NCBI RefSeq assembly: GCF_947500655.1
Contig: NZ_CANMSK010000010.1
Location: 1-64,000 of the forward strand
From: an uncultured Psychrosphaera sp.
Lineage (GTDB): Bacteria; Pseudomonadota; Gammaproteobacteria; Enterobacterales; Alteromonadaceae
Reading direction: 5' to 3'
Length of the DNA: 64,000 nucleotides
Shown: positions 22,662 to 31,473 of the stretch, one piece after another
Layout: the number at the start of each line of letters is the position of its first letter
Numbering within the stretch: position 1 is the first letter of the stretch
Made by a program: the position numbers and the translations under genes
The notes under the pieces: model-generated
Databases searched by the model: none
The model's input: only the letters and a program-made list of their open reading frames with translations
Told to the model about the DNA's origin: nothing

Positions 22662-23342
22662 TTATTTTTCAGTATTTTTTGCTTTATTGGCATTTAACTT
22701 TGTTTTTAATGCTTCTAATTCGCTATCTACTTTGCTTGACGTTTCAAGCTCAGCAAACTCATCTGCAAGTGATTTGTTGCCTAAATCGTAAGACTCAACT
22801 TCAGCTTCTAAATTATCAATTTTACGTTCGTATTGCTCAAAGCGAGTCAATGCATCGTTAATTTTACCGCTGGTTAATTTAGACTTAACATCTAAACGTG
22901 AGCTGGCTGTTTTACCGCGCATTAGTATCGATTTTTGACGATTTTTAGCATCTTCAAGTTTGTTTTGAAGTTGACCAATCTCATCTTTCAATCTTGTTAT
23001 TTGTTCATCTAGCGATGATAGGTCGTGCGCTAATTGCTCAACGTTCTCTTGGCTTTTTTGCTTTTCTGACAATGCTTGACGAGCTAAGTCTTCTCTATCT
23101 TTCGATAATGCTAACTCAGCTTTACTTTGCCAGTCGTCTGCTTCGGCTTGGAAACGGTCGATTTTTCTAACAATGTCCTTTTTGTCGGCCAATGTTCTAG
23201 CTGATGAAGAACGAACTTCGACTAACGTATCTTCCATTTCTTGAATAATCAAACGAACCATTTTTTCAGGATCTTCTGCTTTATCCAATAAAGAGTTTAT
23301 ATTTGCGTTAACGATGTCTGCAAAACGTGAAAATATACCCAT
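22662..23342 (-). CDS. pspA: Phage shock protein A
   Basis: ESCRT-III/IM30-type peripheral membrane protein that both represses PspF and maintains inner-membrane integrity. The 226 aa (E. coli 222) start with the amphipathic helix MGIFSRFADIVNANIN, followed by a long coiled coil rich in Glu, Lys, Asp and Gln (EKMVRLIIQEMEDTLVEVRS). First gene of pspABC, divergent from pspF with a 199-base shared control region. Confidence 0.95.
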   Translation of the reverse strand: MGIFSRFADIVNANINSLLDKAEDPEKMVRLIIQEMEDTLVEVRSSSARTLADKKDIVRKIDRFQAEADDWQSKAELALSKDREDLARQALSEKQKSQENVEQLAHDLSSLDEQITRLKDEIGQLQNKLEDAKNRQKSILMRGKTASSRLDVKSKLTSGKINDALTRFEQYERKIDNLEAEVESYDLGNKSLADEFAELETSSKVDSELEALKTKLNANKAKNTEK

Positions 23343-23404
23343 AATTATTACCTCTTATTTTGAAATTTTATAAATTTACTTGCGTTCTAATCATGCTAGG
23401 TACA

Positions 23405-23421
23405 TTCAGTTATCTTGCCAC
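23405..23421 (-). promoter_or_regulatory. Weak sigma54-like promoter of pspABC
   Basis: On the minus strand, TGGCAAG-N4-CTGAA keeps the -24 TGGCA element well, but the -12 element (expected TTGCA, with an invariant GC) is poor. It lies about 65-80 bases upstream of pspA, where a PspF-driven sigma54 promoter is expected from the family. No better match was found in the region. Confidence 0.3.
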
Positions 23422-23541
23422 AATTTAAACTTTTACTAAGTTATTGTTTTAATACAATAATAAATAAATAAAATCAATCCTTTGCTTTGTTAGCAATATA
23501 AAATACACTATAAATTAGTCAATTTAACCAACAGTTGCACT

Positions 23542-24639
23542 ATGAGACAATTTGGAAATAAAGATAATCTAATCGGTCAGGCTAATTCCTTTGTAGAAGT
23601 ATTGGAAAAAGTGTCCTTATTAGCACCACTAAATAAGCCCGTTCTTATAATAGGTGAACGAGGTACCGGTAAAGAACTTATCGCCGCTCGTTTACATTAC
23701 TTATCGCAACGTTGGGAACAGAACTACGTTACCTTAAATTGTGCTGCTTTAAATGAAAATTTATTGGAAAGTGAATTATTTGGTCACGAGTCTGGTTCAT
23801 TTACTGGTGCAGGCAAACGCCATGAAGGCCGATTTGAACGTGCTAATAGTGGTACATTGTTTTTAGATGAGCTTGCTAATACTTCTGGTCTTGTACAAGA
23901 AAAACTCTTGCGTGTTATTGAATACGGTGAATTTGAACGTGTTGGTGGGACCAAAACCGTTAAAATAGATACCCGCTTAGTTTGTGCAACAAATGAAGAC
24001 TTACCTGCACTTGCCGAATCTGGTGAATTTAGAGCGGATTTATTAGACCGTTTAGCATTTGATGTAATTACCCTTCCCCCGCTAAGAGAACGCCAGGAAG
24101 ATATTTTGGTTCTTGCTGAGCACTTTGCTATTTCTATGGCAAAAGAACTTGAGTGGGAATTGTTTAGCGGCTTTTCCAGAAAAGCAAAAGAGCTCCTATT
24201 AGAATACAACTGGCCTGGTAATGTACGTGAGCTTAAAAATGTGGTTGAACGTAGTGTCTACCGTTCCGCTAACCCTCACGTTCCAGTACATGAAATTGTG
24301 TTAGATCCGTTTTCAAGTCCGTTCAGGCCAAAAGGCAGAACCAAAACTCAAGACCGCCAAGCAGCGCCTATAAGTGCACCTGTTATTAGTGCGTCAAACG
24401 AGTCATCACCTATAATAGAAAGCCAAGCAGCTTCCGCTAATGCTGAACAGCATAACTTTAACTTTCCACTGGACTTTAAACAAAGCAGTCAGGAGTTTGA
24501 AGTTAACTTAATCCAAACGGCGTTAGCCCATAGCCAATTTAATCAGAAAAAAACCGCGGATCAGCTTGGGGTAACCTATCATCAATTAAGAGGGTATTTG
24601 AAGAAATACAATTTGTTGGATAAAAATGCTGAAGAATAA
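23542..24639 (+). CDS. pspF: psp operon transcriptional activator PspF
   Basis: Sigma54 enhancer-binding protein activating pspA. The 365-aa protein lacks a receiver domain and begins directly with AAA+ (Walker A GERGTGKE near residue 42, Walker B GTLFLDELAN). The sigma54-contact loop reads GSFTGA instead of GAFTGA. It ends in a Fis-type HTH (KKTADQLGVTYHQLRGYLKKY). It is about 40 residues longer than E. coli PspF because of a Pro/Ser/Ala-rich linker (about 258-305). It overlaps sapA by 14 bases, so both are probably read together. Confidence 0.93.
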   Translation: MRQFGNKDNLIGQANSFVEVLEKVSLLAPLNKPVLIIGERGTGKELIAARLHYLSQRWEQNYVTLNCAALNENLLESELFGHESGSFTGAGKRHEGRFERANSGTLFLDELANTSGLVQEKLLRVIEYGEFERVGGTKTVKIDTRLVCATNEDLPALAESGEFRADLLDRLAFDVITLPPLRERQEDILVLAEHFAISMAKELEWELFSGFSRKAKELLLEYNWPGNVRELKNVVERSVYRSANPHVPVHEIVLDPFSSPFRPKGRTKTQDRQAAPISAPVISASNESSPIIESQAASANAEQHNFNFPLDFKQSSQEFEVNLIQTALAHSQFNQKKTADQLGVTYHQLRGYLKKYNLLDKNAEE

Positions 24640-26272
24640 CCCAATTAAAAACATTGAGCATATTGCCCGCTACAGCATAGCTGCATTATTTTGTTTAACG
24701 CTTGCAGCATGTGGCAAAAACAACCAATCAGAGTTAGCGCAAAAAACATTACTCTACTGTAGTGAAGGCTCCCCTGAGACATTTAATCCGCAATTGGTGA
24801 CGTCTGGCACAACCATAGATGCGGTTTCACAACAAGTATATAATAGACTCGTTAAGATAAATCCTAAAACAGGTCTAGTGATATCTGACTTGGCGCGTAA
24901 AGTTATTGTGTCAGAAGATGCCATGCGTTATCGATTTTATTTAAGGAAAGATGCCGAGTTTCATACTACGGAGTACTTTAAACCGACACGTTCCTTAACA
25001 AGTGAAGATGTTCTATTCTCTTTTTCTCGTATTTTACATTTGGATAATTCATTTAATGCGGTTGGCGGTGGCGATTACCCTTTTTTCAGTGGGATGGGTT
25101 TTAATACATTAATAGAGCAGATAATAGTTGTTGATGATTTAACCATTGAATTTAGATTATCCGAGCCACAAGCTTCATTCTTAGCCAATATGGCCACAGA
25201 CTTTGCTGTTATTTTATCAGCTGAATATGCACAGCAACTGATTAAAGCTGATAAAAAAGAACAAATAGATCAACTTCCTATTGGTACAGGACCATTTAAA
25301 TTTAGCCAATACAAACGCGATCATTATATACGTTATTATGCCCATAAAGACTACTGGGATGGCCCACCACAACTCGAGCAAGTGATATTTGATATTACTC
25401 CGAACAACTCAAATCGTGTGGCTAAGTTATTAACCGAAGAATGTGATGTCTTAGGGTACCCGAGTTCTGCCGATGTTGAGTTTTTAAAACAAAAACCTAA
25501 TATAAAATTAAATCAAAGTGTTGCTATGAATGTCAGTTACTGGGCATTTAATACCAATGTACCTCCTTTCGATAATGCCAATGTTAGGAAAGCACTCTCT
25601 TATGTTGTTGATCGTCAAGCTATTATTGACGCCGTATATTTTAAACATGCAGAGCCTGCATCTACTTTATTACCACCTTCTAGCTGGGCTTATACAGAAG
25701 CAAATACCGAGGTTGAGCTGTCGTTAGAAAAAGCAAAAGCCTTGTTAAAACAAGAAGGTTTTGAAGATGGCTTTGAAATGGATATTTGGGCGATGCCAGT
25801 CCAACGTGTTTATAATCCTAACGCTTCTAAAATGGCAGAAATTCTACAACAAAACTTAGCCAAGATTGGAGTTACCGCGAATATTGTTACTTATAACTGG
25901 GGCACATTTAGAAAAAAATTAGCCCAGGGTGAGCATGACTCTGTACTCATTGGTTGGTCTGCTGATAATTCTGATCCTGATAATTTTTATCGCCCACTGT
26001 TAAGCTGTGCGGCCACCTTCTCAGGTTCAAATAGAACGGCTTGGTGTGATGAGGAGTATGACGAAAGTATTTATAATGCCCTAAGCTCAGCAGATCCTGT
26101 AGTAAGAAAGCAGTATTATGACCAAGCGGAACGACTTATTTTTGAAAACTCACCTTTGATCCCTATTGCACATGCCCTTAGATATCAAGTTCATCACAAT
26201 TATATCAGTGATGTTGAGTTTAACCCATATGGTGGAATTGGCTTTTTCCAAACAAAGAAAGGTAAAAACTAA
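24626..26272 (+). CDS. sapA: Peptide ABC transporter substrate-binding protein SapA
   Basis: Extracytoplasmic solute-binding protein of family 5 (DppA/OppA/SapA). The 548 aa begin with a lipoprotein-type signal whose lipobox is LAAC (Cys near residue 29), unlike the soluble E. coli SapA. Family words include LDNSF, IGTGPFKFSQYKRD near residue 220 and ANVRKALSYVVDRQAI. First of five sap genes in order A-B-C-D-F. In enterobacteria the Sap system is linked to antimicrobial peptide resistance and putrescine export; the role here is inferred only from synteny. Confidence 0.9.
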   Translation: MLKNNPIKNIEHIARYSIAALFCLTLAACGKNNQSELAQKTLLYCSEGSPETFNPQLVTSGTTIDAVSQQVYNRLVKINPKTGLVISDLARKVIVSEDAMRYRFYLRKDAEFHTTEYFKPTRSLTSEDVLFSFSRILHLDNSFNAVGGGDYPFFSGMGFNTLIEQIIVVDDLTIEFRLSEPQASFLANMATDFAVILSAEYAQQLIKADKKEQIDQLPIGTGPFKFSQYKRDHYIRYYAHKDYWDGPPQLEQVIFDITPNNSNRVAKLLTEECDVLGYPSSADVEFLKQKPNIKLNQSVAMNVSYWAFNTNVPPFDNANVRKALSYVVDRQAIIDAVYFKHAEPASTLLPPSSWAYTEANTEVELSLEKAKALLKQEGFEDGFEMDIWAMPVQRVYNPNASKMAEILQQNLAKIGVTANIVTYNWGTFRKKLAQGEHDSVLIGWSADNSDPDNFYRPLLSCAATFSGSNRTAWCDEEYDESIYNALSSADPVVRKQYYDQAERLIFENSPLIPIAHALRYQVHHNYISDVEFNPYGGIGFFQTKKGKN

Positions 26273-27303
26273 TGTTAAATTATTTTTATCGTAAATTATC
26301 TTTACTATTTTTCATCACTTTTGGTGTGACTGTTTTTGTTTTTTCTCTAAATTATTTATTTCCCACTGACGTGTTATCAAACATGAGTGGTATTACCAAT
26401 ATAAATGAAATTGATTATGACGTAATAGCTCAAAAATATAACTTAAACGACTCTGTGTTCACCCAATACTTTGGATTTGTTGGCCGACTATTAGATGGCG
26501 ATTGGGGGGTATCTTTTATCAATGGAACCAGTATTTTCAACCAAGTTTTTAGAGTGTTACCTGCAACAATTGAGCTTGCAATATATGCACTGCTTTACAG
26601 TTTTATTATTGCTATTCCATTAGGAATTTTAGCTTCATCTGACAAGCACCCTTGGTTAGATAAAAGTATATTAGCTTTATCTATAATAGGCTTTTCAATG
26701 CCAATATTTTGGTTAGCTTTATTATTGATTTTAATATTTTCAATCGGGCTTGGTTGGTTCCCGACATCTGGTCGCTTAAGTTTAATTTATAATATACCTA
26801 GCTCTAGTGGTTTTTTGTTCTTAGATATCCTTCGTTCAAACATTGATTATAAAAGTGAAGCTCTTGCTGATGCTTTTAAACATTTAGTTCTACCGACATT
26901 TGTATTAGCAGCCTATCCTACGACCGTTTTAATAAGAACAACGCGGCAATCAATGAAAGATGTTATGAATACAAGTTATGTAAAAGCTGCCAAAATAAAG
27001 GGATTAACCTCTGGACAACTGCTACGTCGACACGGTTTACGTAATGGTTTATTACCGGTAATTCAAATGTTAGGCATTCACTTTGGCACTGTAATTACCT
27101 TAGCTATAGTTACTGAAGTTATTTTTGCTTGGCCTGGAATAGGCTCTTGGTTAGTAGATGCAATACATCAACGAGACTATCCTGCAATTCAAGGTGGATT
27201 ATTAGTTATTTCAGGTATGGTGTTTGTTGCCACTATCTTATTTGACCTCTTGTATATGATATTTGATCCACTTGCGAGGAGACATGGTCATGGTAAAATT
27301 TAG
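26272..27303 (+). CDS. sapB: Peptide ABC transporter permease SapB
   Basis: Inner-membrane permease of 343 aa in the DppB/OppB family. An N-terminal helix (LSLLFFITFGVTVFVFSLNY) is followed by a periplasmic loop and about five more helices, with the cytoplasmic EAA-like loop around YVKAAKIKGLTSGQLLRRHG (residue about 240). The start overlaps the last base of sapA's stop codon. Longer than OppB-type permeases because of an insert around SIGLGWFPTSGR, as in E. coli SapB. Confidence 0.92.
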   Translation: MLNYFYRKLSLLFFITFGVTVFVFSLNYLFPTDVLSNMSGITNINEIDYDVIAQKYNLNDSVFTQYFGFVGRLLDGDWGVSFINGTSIFNQVFRVLPATIELAIYALLYSFIIAIPLGILASSDKHPWLDKSILALSIIGFSMPIFWLALLLILIFSIGLGWFPTSGRLSLIYNIPSSSGFLFLDILRSNIDYKSEALADAFKHLVLPTFVLAAYPTTVLIRTTRQSMKDVMNTSYVKAAKIKGLTSGQLLRRHGLRNGLLPVIQMLGIHFGTVITLAIVTEVIFAWPGIGSWLVDAIHQRDYPAIQGGLLVISGMVFVATILFDLLYMIFDPLARRHGHGKI

Positions 27304-28183
27304 ATTCTTTTCTTCGCCAAACAACTCAAGTCCATTTAAACAACTTTGGCGACTTTTCCAAAAAAATCACTTTGCGTTAGTTGCTAGTTGGGTGTTTGCC
27401 TTCATGATTTTAATGGCTATTTTAGGTCCCTTGCTAGCGCCTTATTCACCATACATGCAACAAGCTGATATGTTATTGGTTCCACCATCGTGGGATATGA
27501 GTGGTCATATACAATCTCCTTTTGGTACCGATGCTTTAGGACGAGATATACTGTCTCGTATTTTAGTGGGAATTAGCTATTCATTTGGTTTAGGCATTCT
27601 TGCGGTTATTGTGGCTCTGACTTTCGGTTTATTAATTGGTACGCTTGCCGGTTTTAGTAAAGGCATTAGAGCTAGCTTTTTAAATCATATATTAGACATT
27701 GCGCTGACAATGCCATCGTTACTGATTGCTGTGGTTATCGTAGCTATTTTAGGCCCTGGTATTGCCAATGCGTTTTGGGCTGTCGTATTAGCTATGTTGC
27801 CTCAATTTATCCACCACATAAGAACTGACGTGGCGGATATGTTAAATAAAGACTTTGTTATCGCTTATCGTCTCGATGGCGCGAACAGTTGGCAAGTTTT
27901 TCGCTTTGCTCTGCTACCTAATATGATTGAAAATATTGTTATTTTTTCTACTATGGCTATTTCATCTGCAGTTTTGGATATTGCCGTATTAGGATTTATT
28001 GGTATTGGTTCTCAATCTCCAGAGCCAGAACTCGGCACTATGATAGCCGATAGCTTAGGTGTATTTTACTTAAGTCCTTGGGCTGTAATGCTACCGGGTA
28101 TTACCTTATTTTTATGTATACTATCTACAAATATCGTAGGTGATGGTTTACGTCACGCATTAAAAGAACGACGACTTCAATAG
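27290..28183 (+). CDS. sapC: Peptide ABC transporter permease SapC
   Basis: Second permease subunit, 298 aa from this start (E. coli SapC 296), in the DppC/OppC family. An N-terminal helix is followed by FGTDALGRDILSRIL, typical of C-type permeases, then four or five helices with the conserved loop FVIAYRLDGANSWQVFRFALLP. The frame is open from TTG 27263, but the Shine-Dalgarno GAGGAGA at 27276-27282 is best spaced for ATG 27290 (ATG 27284 is too close). It overlaps sapB by 14 bases. Confidence 0.9.
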   Translation: MVKFRFFSSPNNSSPFKQLWRLFQKNHFALVASWVFAFMILMAILGPLLAPYSPYMQQADMLLVPPSWDMSGHIQSPFGTDALGRDILSRILVGISYSFGLGILAVIVALTFGLLIGTLAGFSKGIRASFLNHILDIALTMPSLLIAVVIVAILGPGIANAFWAVVLAMLPQFIHHIRTDVADMLNKDFVIAYRLDGANSWQVFRFALLPNMIENIVIFSTMAISSAVLDIAVLGFIGIGSQSPEPELGTMIADSLGVFYLSPWAVMLPGITLFLCILSTNIVGDGLRHALKERRLQ

Positions 28184-28190
28184 GTTAACT

Positions 28191-29207
28191 GTGCGATTAC
28201 TAGATATAAGAAATTTAAACATTGAGTTGATCACCAATGATTCTACAATTAAAGCCGTTGAATCTGCCAACTTCTCTATGAAAATGGCCGAAGTCAGTGG
28301 ATTAATTGGTGAGTCCGGCTCAGGCAAAAGTTTAGTTGCCAAAGCACTTGTTGGCATGCTGAATAACCGCTGGGAAGTTACTGCTGACCGTTTACATTTT
28401 ATGGGACAAGATCTTAATAGAATGTCAGAGAGCAAACGTAGAAAAGTCATCAGCGATAATATTTCTATGATTTATCAAGAGCCTCGTCGCTGTCTTGATC
28501 CAACTTCAAATATCTTTTCTCAATTAGAAGAGTCTTTACCTGACTATGAGTTTTCCGGCTGGTTTGGAGCAAAAAAAGAGTTAAGACTTAAAAAGTGTAT
28601 CAGACTGCTGCATAAAGTAGGTATTAAAGAACACGAAAAAGTATTCAATAGTTATCCTCACATGTTGTCTGAGGGTATTTGCCAAAAGATCATGATAGCT
28701 ATGGCGATTGCGAAAGAACCTAAGCTTTTAATAGCGGATGAACCGACAACATCTTTGGAAGCCGATACTTCGTTAAAAGTAATTAAGCTGTTAAAAAGCC
28801 TAAACCAATTAAAAGAAATGGGGGTTATTTTTATTACCCATAACTTGTTTTCTATTACCAGTTGGGCTGATTCAATTAATGTGATGTATTGCGGACAATT
28901 AATTGAAAGTGGTTTAACCAAAAACATAATTAATTCACCAAAACACCCTTACACAAAAGCCCTGTTTGATAGTGAGCCCGATTTTAATTCTCGTGATGCA
29001 AACAATAAACAAAAATTGTATGCATTAAAGGGAACTATCCCAACATTACAGCATTTACCTATAGGTTGCCGTTTAGGCCCTCGATGCCCTAATGCACAAA
29101 GAGCGTGTGTAAAAATGCCAGAACAACAAAAAGTAAAAGGCCAATTTTTCCGTTGTCATTATCCGTTACAGCAAAAGCCATTAAATAATAATTGGAAAAA
29201 AGCATGA
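28191..29207 (+). CDS. sapD: Peptide ABC transporter ATP-binding protein SapD
   Basis: ATPase subunit of 338 aa, starting at GTG. Walker A GESGSGKS near residue 38, Q-loop IYQEPRRCLDP, and Walker B LLIADEPTTSLEAD near 170. The signature motif is degenerate (LSEGICQKIMIAMA instead of LSGGQ), as known for SapD. The C-terminal oligopeptide-transporter extension has the Cys-containing tail CRLGPRCPNAQRAC. It lies 7 bases after sapC and overlaps sapF by 4 bases. Confidence 0.92.
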   Translation: MRLLDIRNLNIELITNDSTIKAVESANFSMKMAEVSGLIGESGSGKSLVAKALVGMLNNRWEVTADRLHFMGQDLNRMSESKRRKVISDNISMIYQEPRRCLDPTSNIFSQLEESLPDYEFSGWFGAKKELRLKKCIRLLHKVGIKEHEKVFNSYPHMLSEGICQKIMIAMAIAKEPKLLIADEPTTSLEADTSLKVIKLLKSLNQLKEMGVIFITHNLFSITSWADSINVMYCGQLIESGLTKNIINSPKHPYTKALFDSEPDFNSRDANNKQKLYALKGTIPTLQHLPIGCRLGPRCPNAQRACVKMPEQQKVKGQFFRCHYPLQQKPLNNNWKKA

Positions 29208-29974
29208 GTGTAGAATTCATTCGTATCAATGAGTTAACCAAATGTTATAAAGATAAAGCTCATTGGTTTAAAAAAGGTAAAGATGTCACCATTGGACCTG
29301 TTACTTTTGGCCTTAAAAAAGGTGAAACCCTAGCTATTGTTGGCGATGCAGGTTCGGGTAAAAGCACCATAGCTCGGTTATTAGCGGCTGCTGAAACGCC
29401 AGATTCTGGTTATTTAACTCATAATGGTGAAGTTGTAGATTGGTCTAATACTTCATTTTTCTGCAAAAACATTAGGTTAATATTTCAAGATGCACAAAAG
29501 TCGCTAAACCCTACAATTAAAATTGGGGAGCAATTAGAGCAACCATTGATTTTCAATACAAAACTTAATGCTGAAGAACGACAAGTTAAAATTTATTCAT
29601 CATTACGTATGGTTGGCTTATTACCTGAGCATGCTGAATATTACCCGCATATGTTTTCTGGTGGACAAGCTCAAAGAATAGGTATTGCACGCGCGTTAAT
29701 TTTAGATCCAGAAGTACTTATTATTGATGAGGCACTATCCCCTCTTGACCCATCATTACGAGCCCAAGTTATAAATTTATTACTTGAGTTGCAACAAAAA
29801 CATCAATTAACTTATGTACTTATATCGCATCACATTAAATTGATTAAATATCTAAGCGATAGGATATTGATAATGGATAACGGCAAAATTGTTGAGCAAG
29901 GAGAACTTTCGTCTGTATTTTCTAATCCTACTCACGATAAAACTAAAAAATTACTTAATTCATTAGAAATGTAA
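29204..29974 (+). CDS. sapF: Peptide ABC transporter ATP-binding protein SapF
   Basis: Second ATPase subunit, 256 aa. Walker A GDAGSGKST near residue 47, signature FSGGQAQRIGIARAL, Walker B VLIIDEALSPLDPS. It lacks the long C-terminal extension of SapD, as usual for SapF. The ATG overlaps the sapD stop (ATGA); an upstream in-frame TTG at 29192 is less likely. Last gene of the run. Confidence 0.92.
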   Translation: MSVEFIRINELTKCYKDKAHWFKKGKDVTIGPVTFGLKKGETLAIVGDAGSGKSTIARLLAAAETPDSGYLTHNGEVVDWSNTSFFCKNIRLIFQDAQKSLNPTIKIGEQLEQPLIFNTKLNAEERQVKIYSSLRMVGLLPEHAEYYPHMFSGGQAQRIGIARALILDPEVLIIDEALSPLDPSLRAQVINLLLELQQKHQLTYVLISHHIKLIKYLSDRILIMDNGKIVEQGELSSVFSNPTHDKTKKLLNSLEM

Positions 29975-30072
29975 TTAACGTTATAAAAACCGTATGCAAT
30001 TTATGCCTTTAAATAATATATTTATTTAAATATATCTTAACGACTATATATTTAGCCTAGTTATATTACACG

Positions 30073-30118
30073 CAAAAAAAAACTCCCCTTTTTATAAAAA
30101 TAAAGAGGAGAGTTTATT
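30073..30118 (-). terminator. Bidirectional terminator between sapF and the porin gene
   Basis: AAACTCCCCTTT and AAAGAGGAGAGTTT arms pair (one bulge) with a long A run on the plus-strand left side, which becomes U9 in the minus-strand transcript. It is 23 bases after the porin stop, and probably the main terminator of that gene. Confidence 0.8.
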
Positions 30119-30140
30119 ACTTAACAAAGTATAACTATTA

Positions 30141-31364
30141 TTAGAATGTCGCTTTGAATTTTCTTTTAAACGAAACCATTAAACGAGTTATATCACCTTC
30201 ATCACCACTTTTAACTGATCGAGTCGCATAAGTAAAACCAGTACCAAATTCTAAACCTGGGGCTATCGTCCAAATAGCATTACCGTGAAGCGCTGTTAGT
30301 GTTTCTGTTACTGAGCCTACAACATAATCTGCCTCAACATCAACAGTGTGTCCGCCATAACCTAAGTTCAAACGAAGTTCTTTAGATGGTTTATATTGCA
30401 CCATTGCATTTCCTCCCCAAGCAGTTTCGGTTTCTAACACACCATCAACAAATGTCGCACTTCTGAATTGATTGTTATATAGATAACGCCCTATACCATC
30501 TCCGCCATGAAGGTTAAATTTAATATTGAATGATGGCGATACAACATATTTGCCAGATAAACCAATCCCCCAACCGGTTGTGCTATCTGATTGTGCAGCA
30601 TCAATTGCTGTAACATCAGTCGTATTGAGAGCTCCAGTTTCATCAACACCTAAAGAACGAAGTAACAAACTAGCTCGAATATGACTAGCACCCATTTTAT
30701 TAAAATAAGTTGCTACCATATCTGGAATACCATCACTTTCATTAGCGTTTGAACCAGGAACTGGTGTTCCAGCATTATAATCCGTGTCAGGGTTTTCTAA
30801 TGAAAATGAAAATGAATCCCCTTCACCTAATTGATACGAATATTTAACTTGAGCTTGGCGAACAAATCCACGACCTAAAGTGCTCGAAAATGTAATACCT
30901 TCTGGATAAGCTTTTAAATCTACAAAATTACTCCACGTTTGACCGACAGTCCAATTCCCCCAGGACATATATGCCTGACGTACCCTAAACTCATAAGAGT
31001 TAGATACGGTATCATCATCAGTGTCAGCACCACTGTCGATTCTACCTAAAAAATCGCCTTCAAAATACGTTTTGATAGTCCCACCTTCATAAGGTGTTGC
31101 AGAGCCAATGGAAAGTTTTGTACCGCGGGCATGAAATTTTGTACCTCCAACTTTATCACTATCACTACTATTTTCTAAAGGCACTGAACGAAAAGATAAT
31201 AAATCGTAACCCCTTGGGCCTGTAGAGTTATTTGTTGAAGTATCAAAATAACCATCAAATTTAATTTCACCACCAATTGTGATTTTAGTTTCCTCAGCAT
31301 TGACAATCTGACAAGCTAACGTTATTCCACTTAACAGAATTACTTTAATCGATAAAAATTTCAT
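30141..31364 (-). CDS. DcaP-like outer-membrane porin
   Basis: A 407-aa outer-membrane protein with signal peptide (LLSGITLACQIVNA). The barrel pattern includes GGEIKFDGYFD near the mature N-terminus, FRVRQAYMSWGNWTVGQTWSNFVD (around residue 128), and a terminal Phe (KRKFKATF) used for Bam assembly. These words resemble DcaP/alginate-type trimeric porins, which take up anionic small molecules such as dicarboxylates. The transported substrate here is unknown. It is followed by its own terminator; the gene upstream is a chemotaxis receptor on the same strand, 110 bases away. Confidence 0.8.
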   Translation of the reverse strand: MKFLSIKVILLSGITLACQIVNAEETKITIGGEIKFDGYFDTSTNNSTGPRGYDLLSFRSVPLENSSDSDKVGGTKFHARGTKLSIGSATPYEGGTIKTYFEGDFLGRIDSGADTDDDTVSNSYEFRVRQAYMSWGNWTVGQTWSNFVDLKAYPEGITFSSTLGRGFVRQAQVKYSYQLGEGDSFSFSLENPDTDYNAGTPVPGSNANESDGIPDMVATYFNKMGASHIRASLLLRSLGVDETGALNTTDVTAIDAAQSDSTTGWGIGLSGKYVVSPSFNIKFNLHGGDGIGRYLYNNQFRSATFVDGVLETETAWGGNAMVQYKPSKELRLNLGYGGHTVDVEADYVVGSVTETLTALHGNAIWTIAPGLEFGTGFTYATRSVKSGDEGDITRLMVSFKRKFKATF

Positions 31365-31473
31365 TTAAATCCCTTATACCATTGTAAAAATTATTTCATA
31401 ACATGTGATAAAAAAGAAAAAGGCGTTATAAAACGCTCTCTTCCTAATAAAAACACTAACAACAACCTGCTAT

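Noticed and set aside
27263..27289. Upstream TTG start for sapC
   Set aside because: The ribosome site GAGGAGA fits ATG 27290, and the extra residues are absent from the family.
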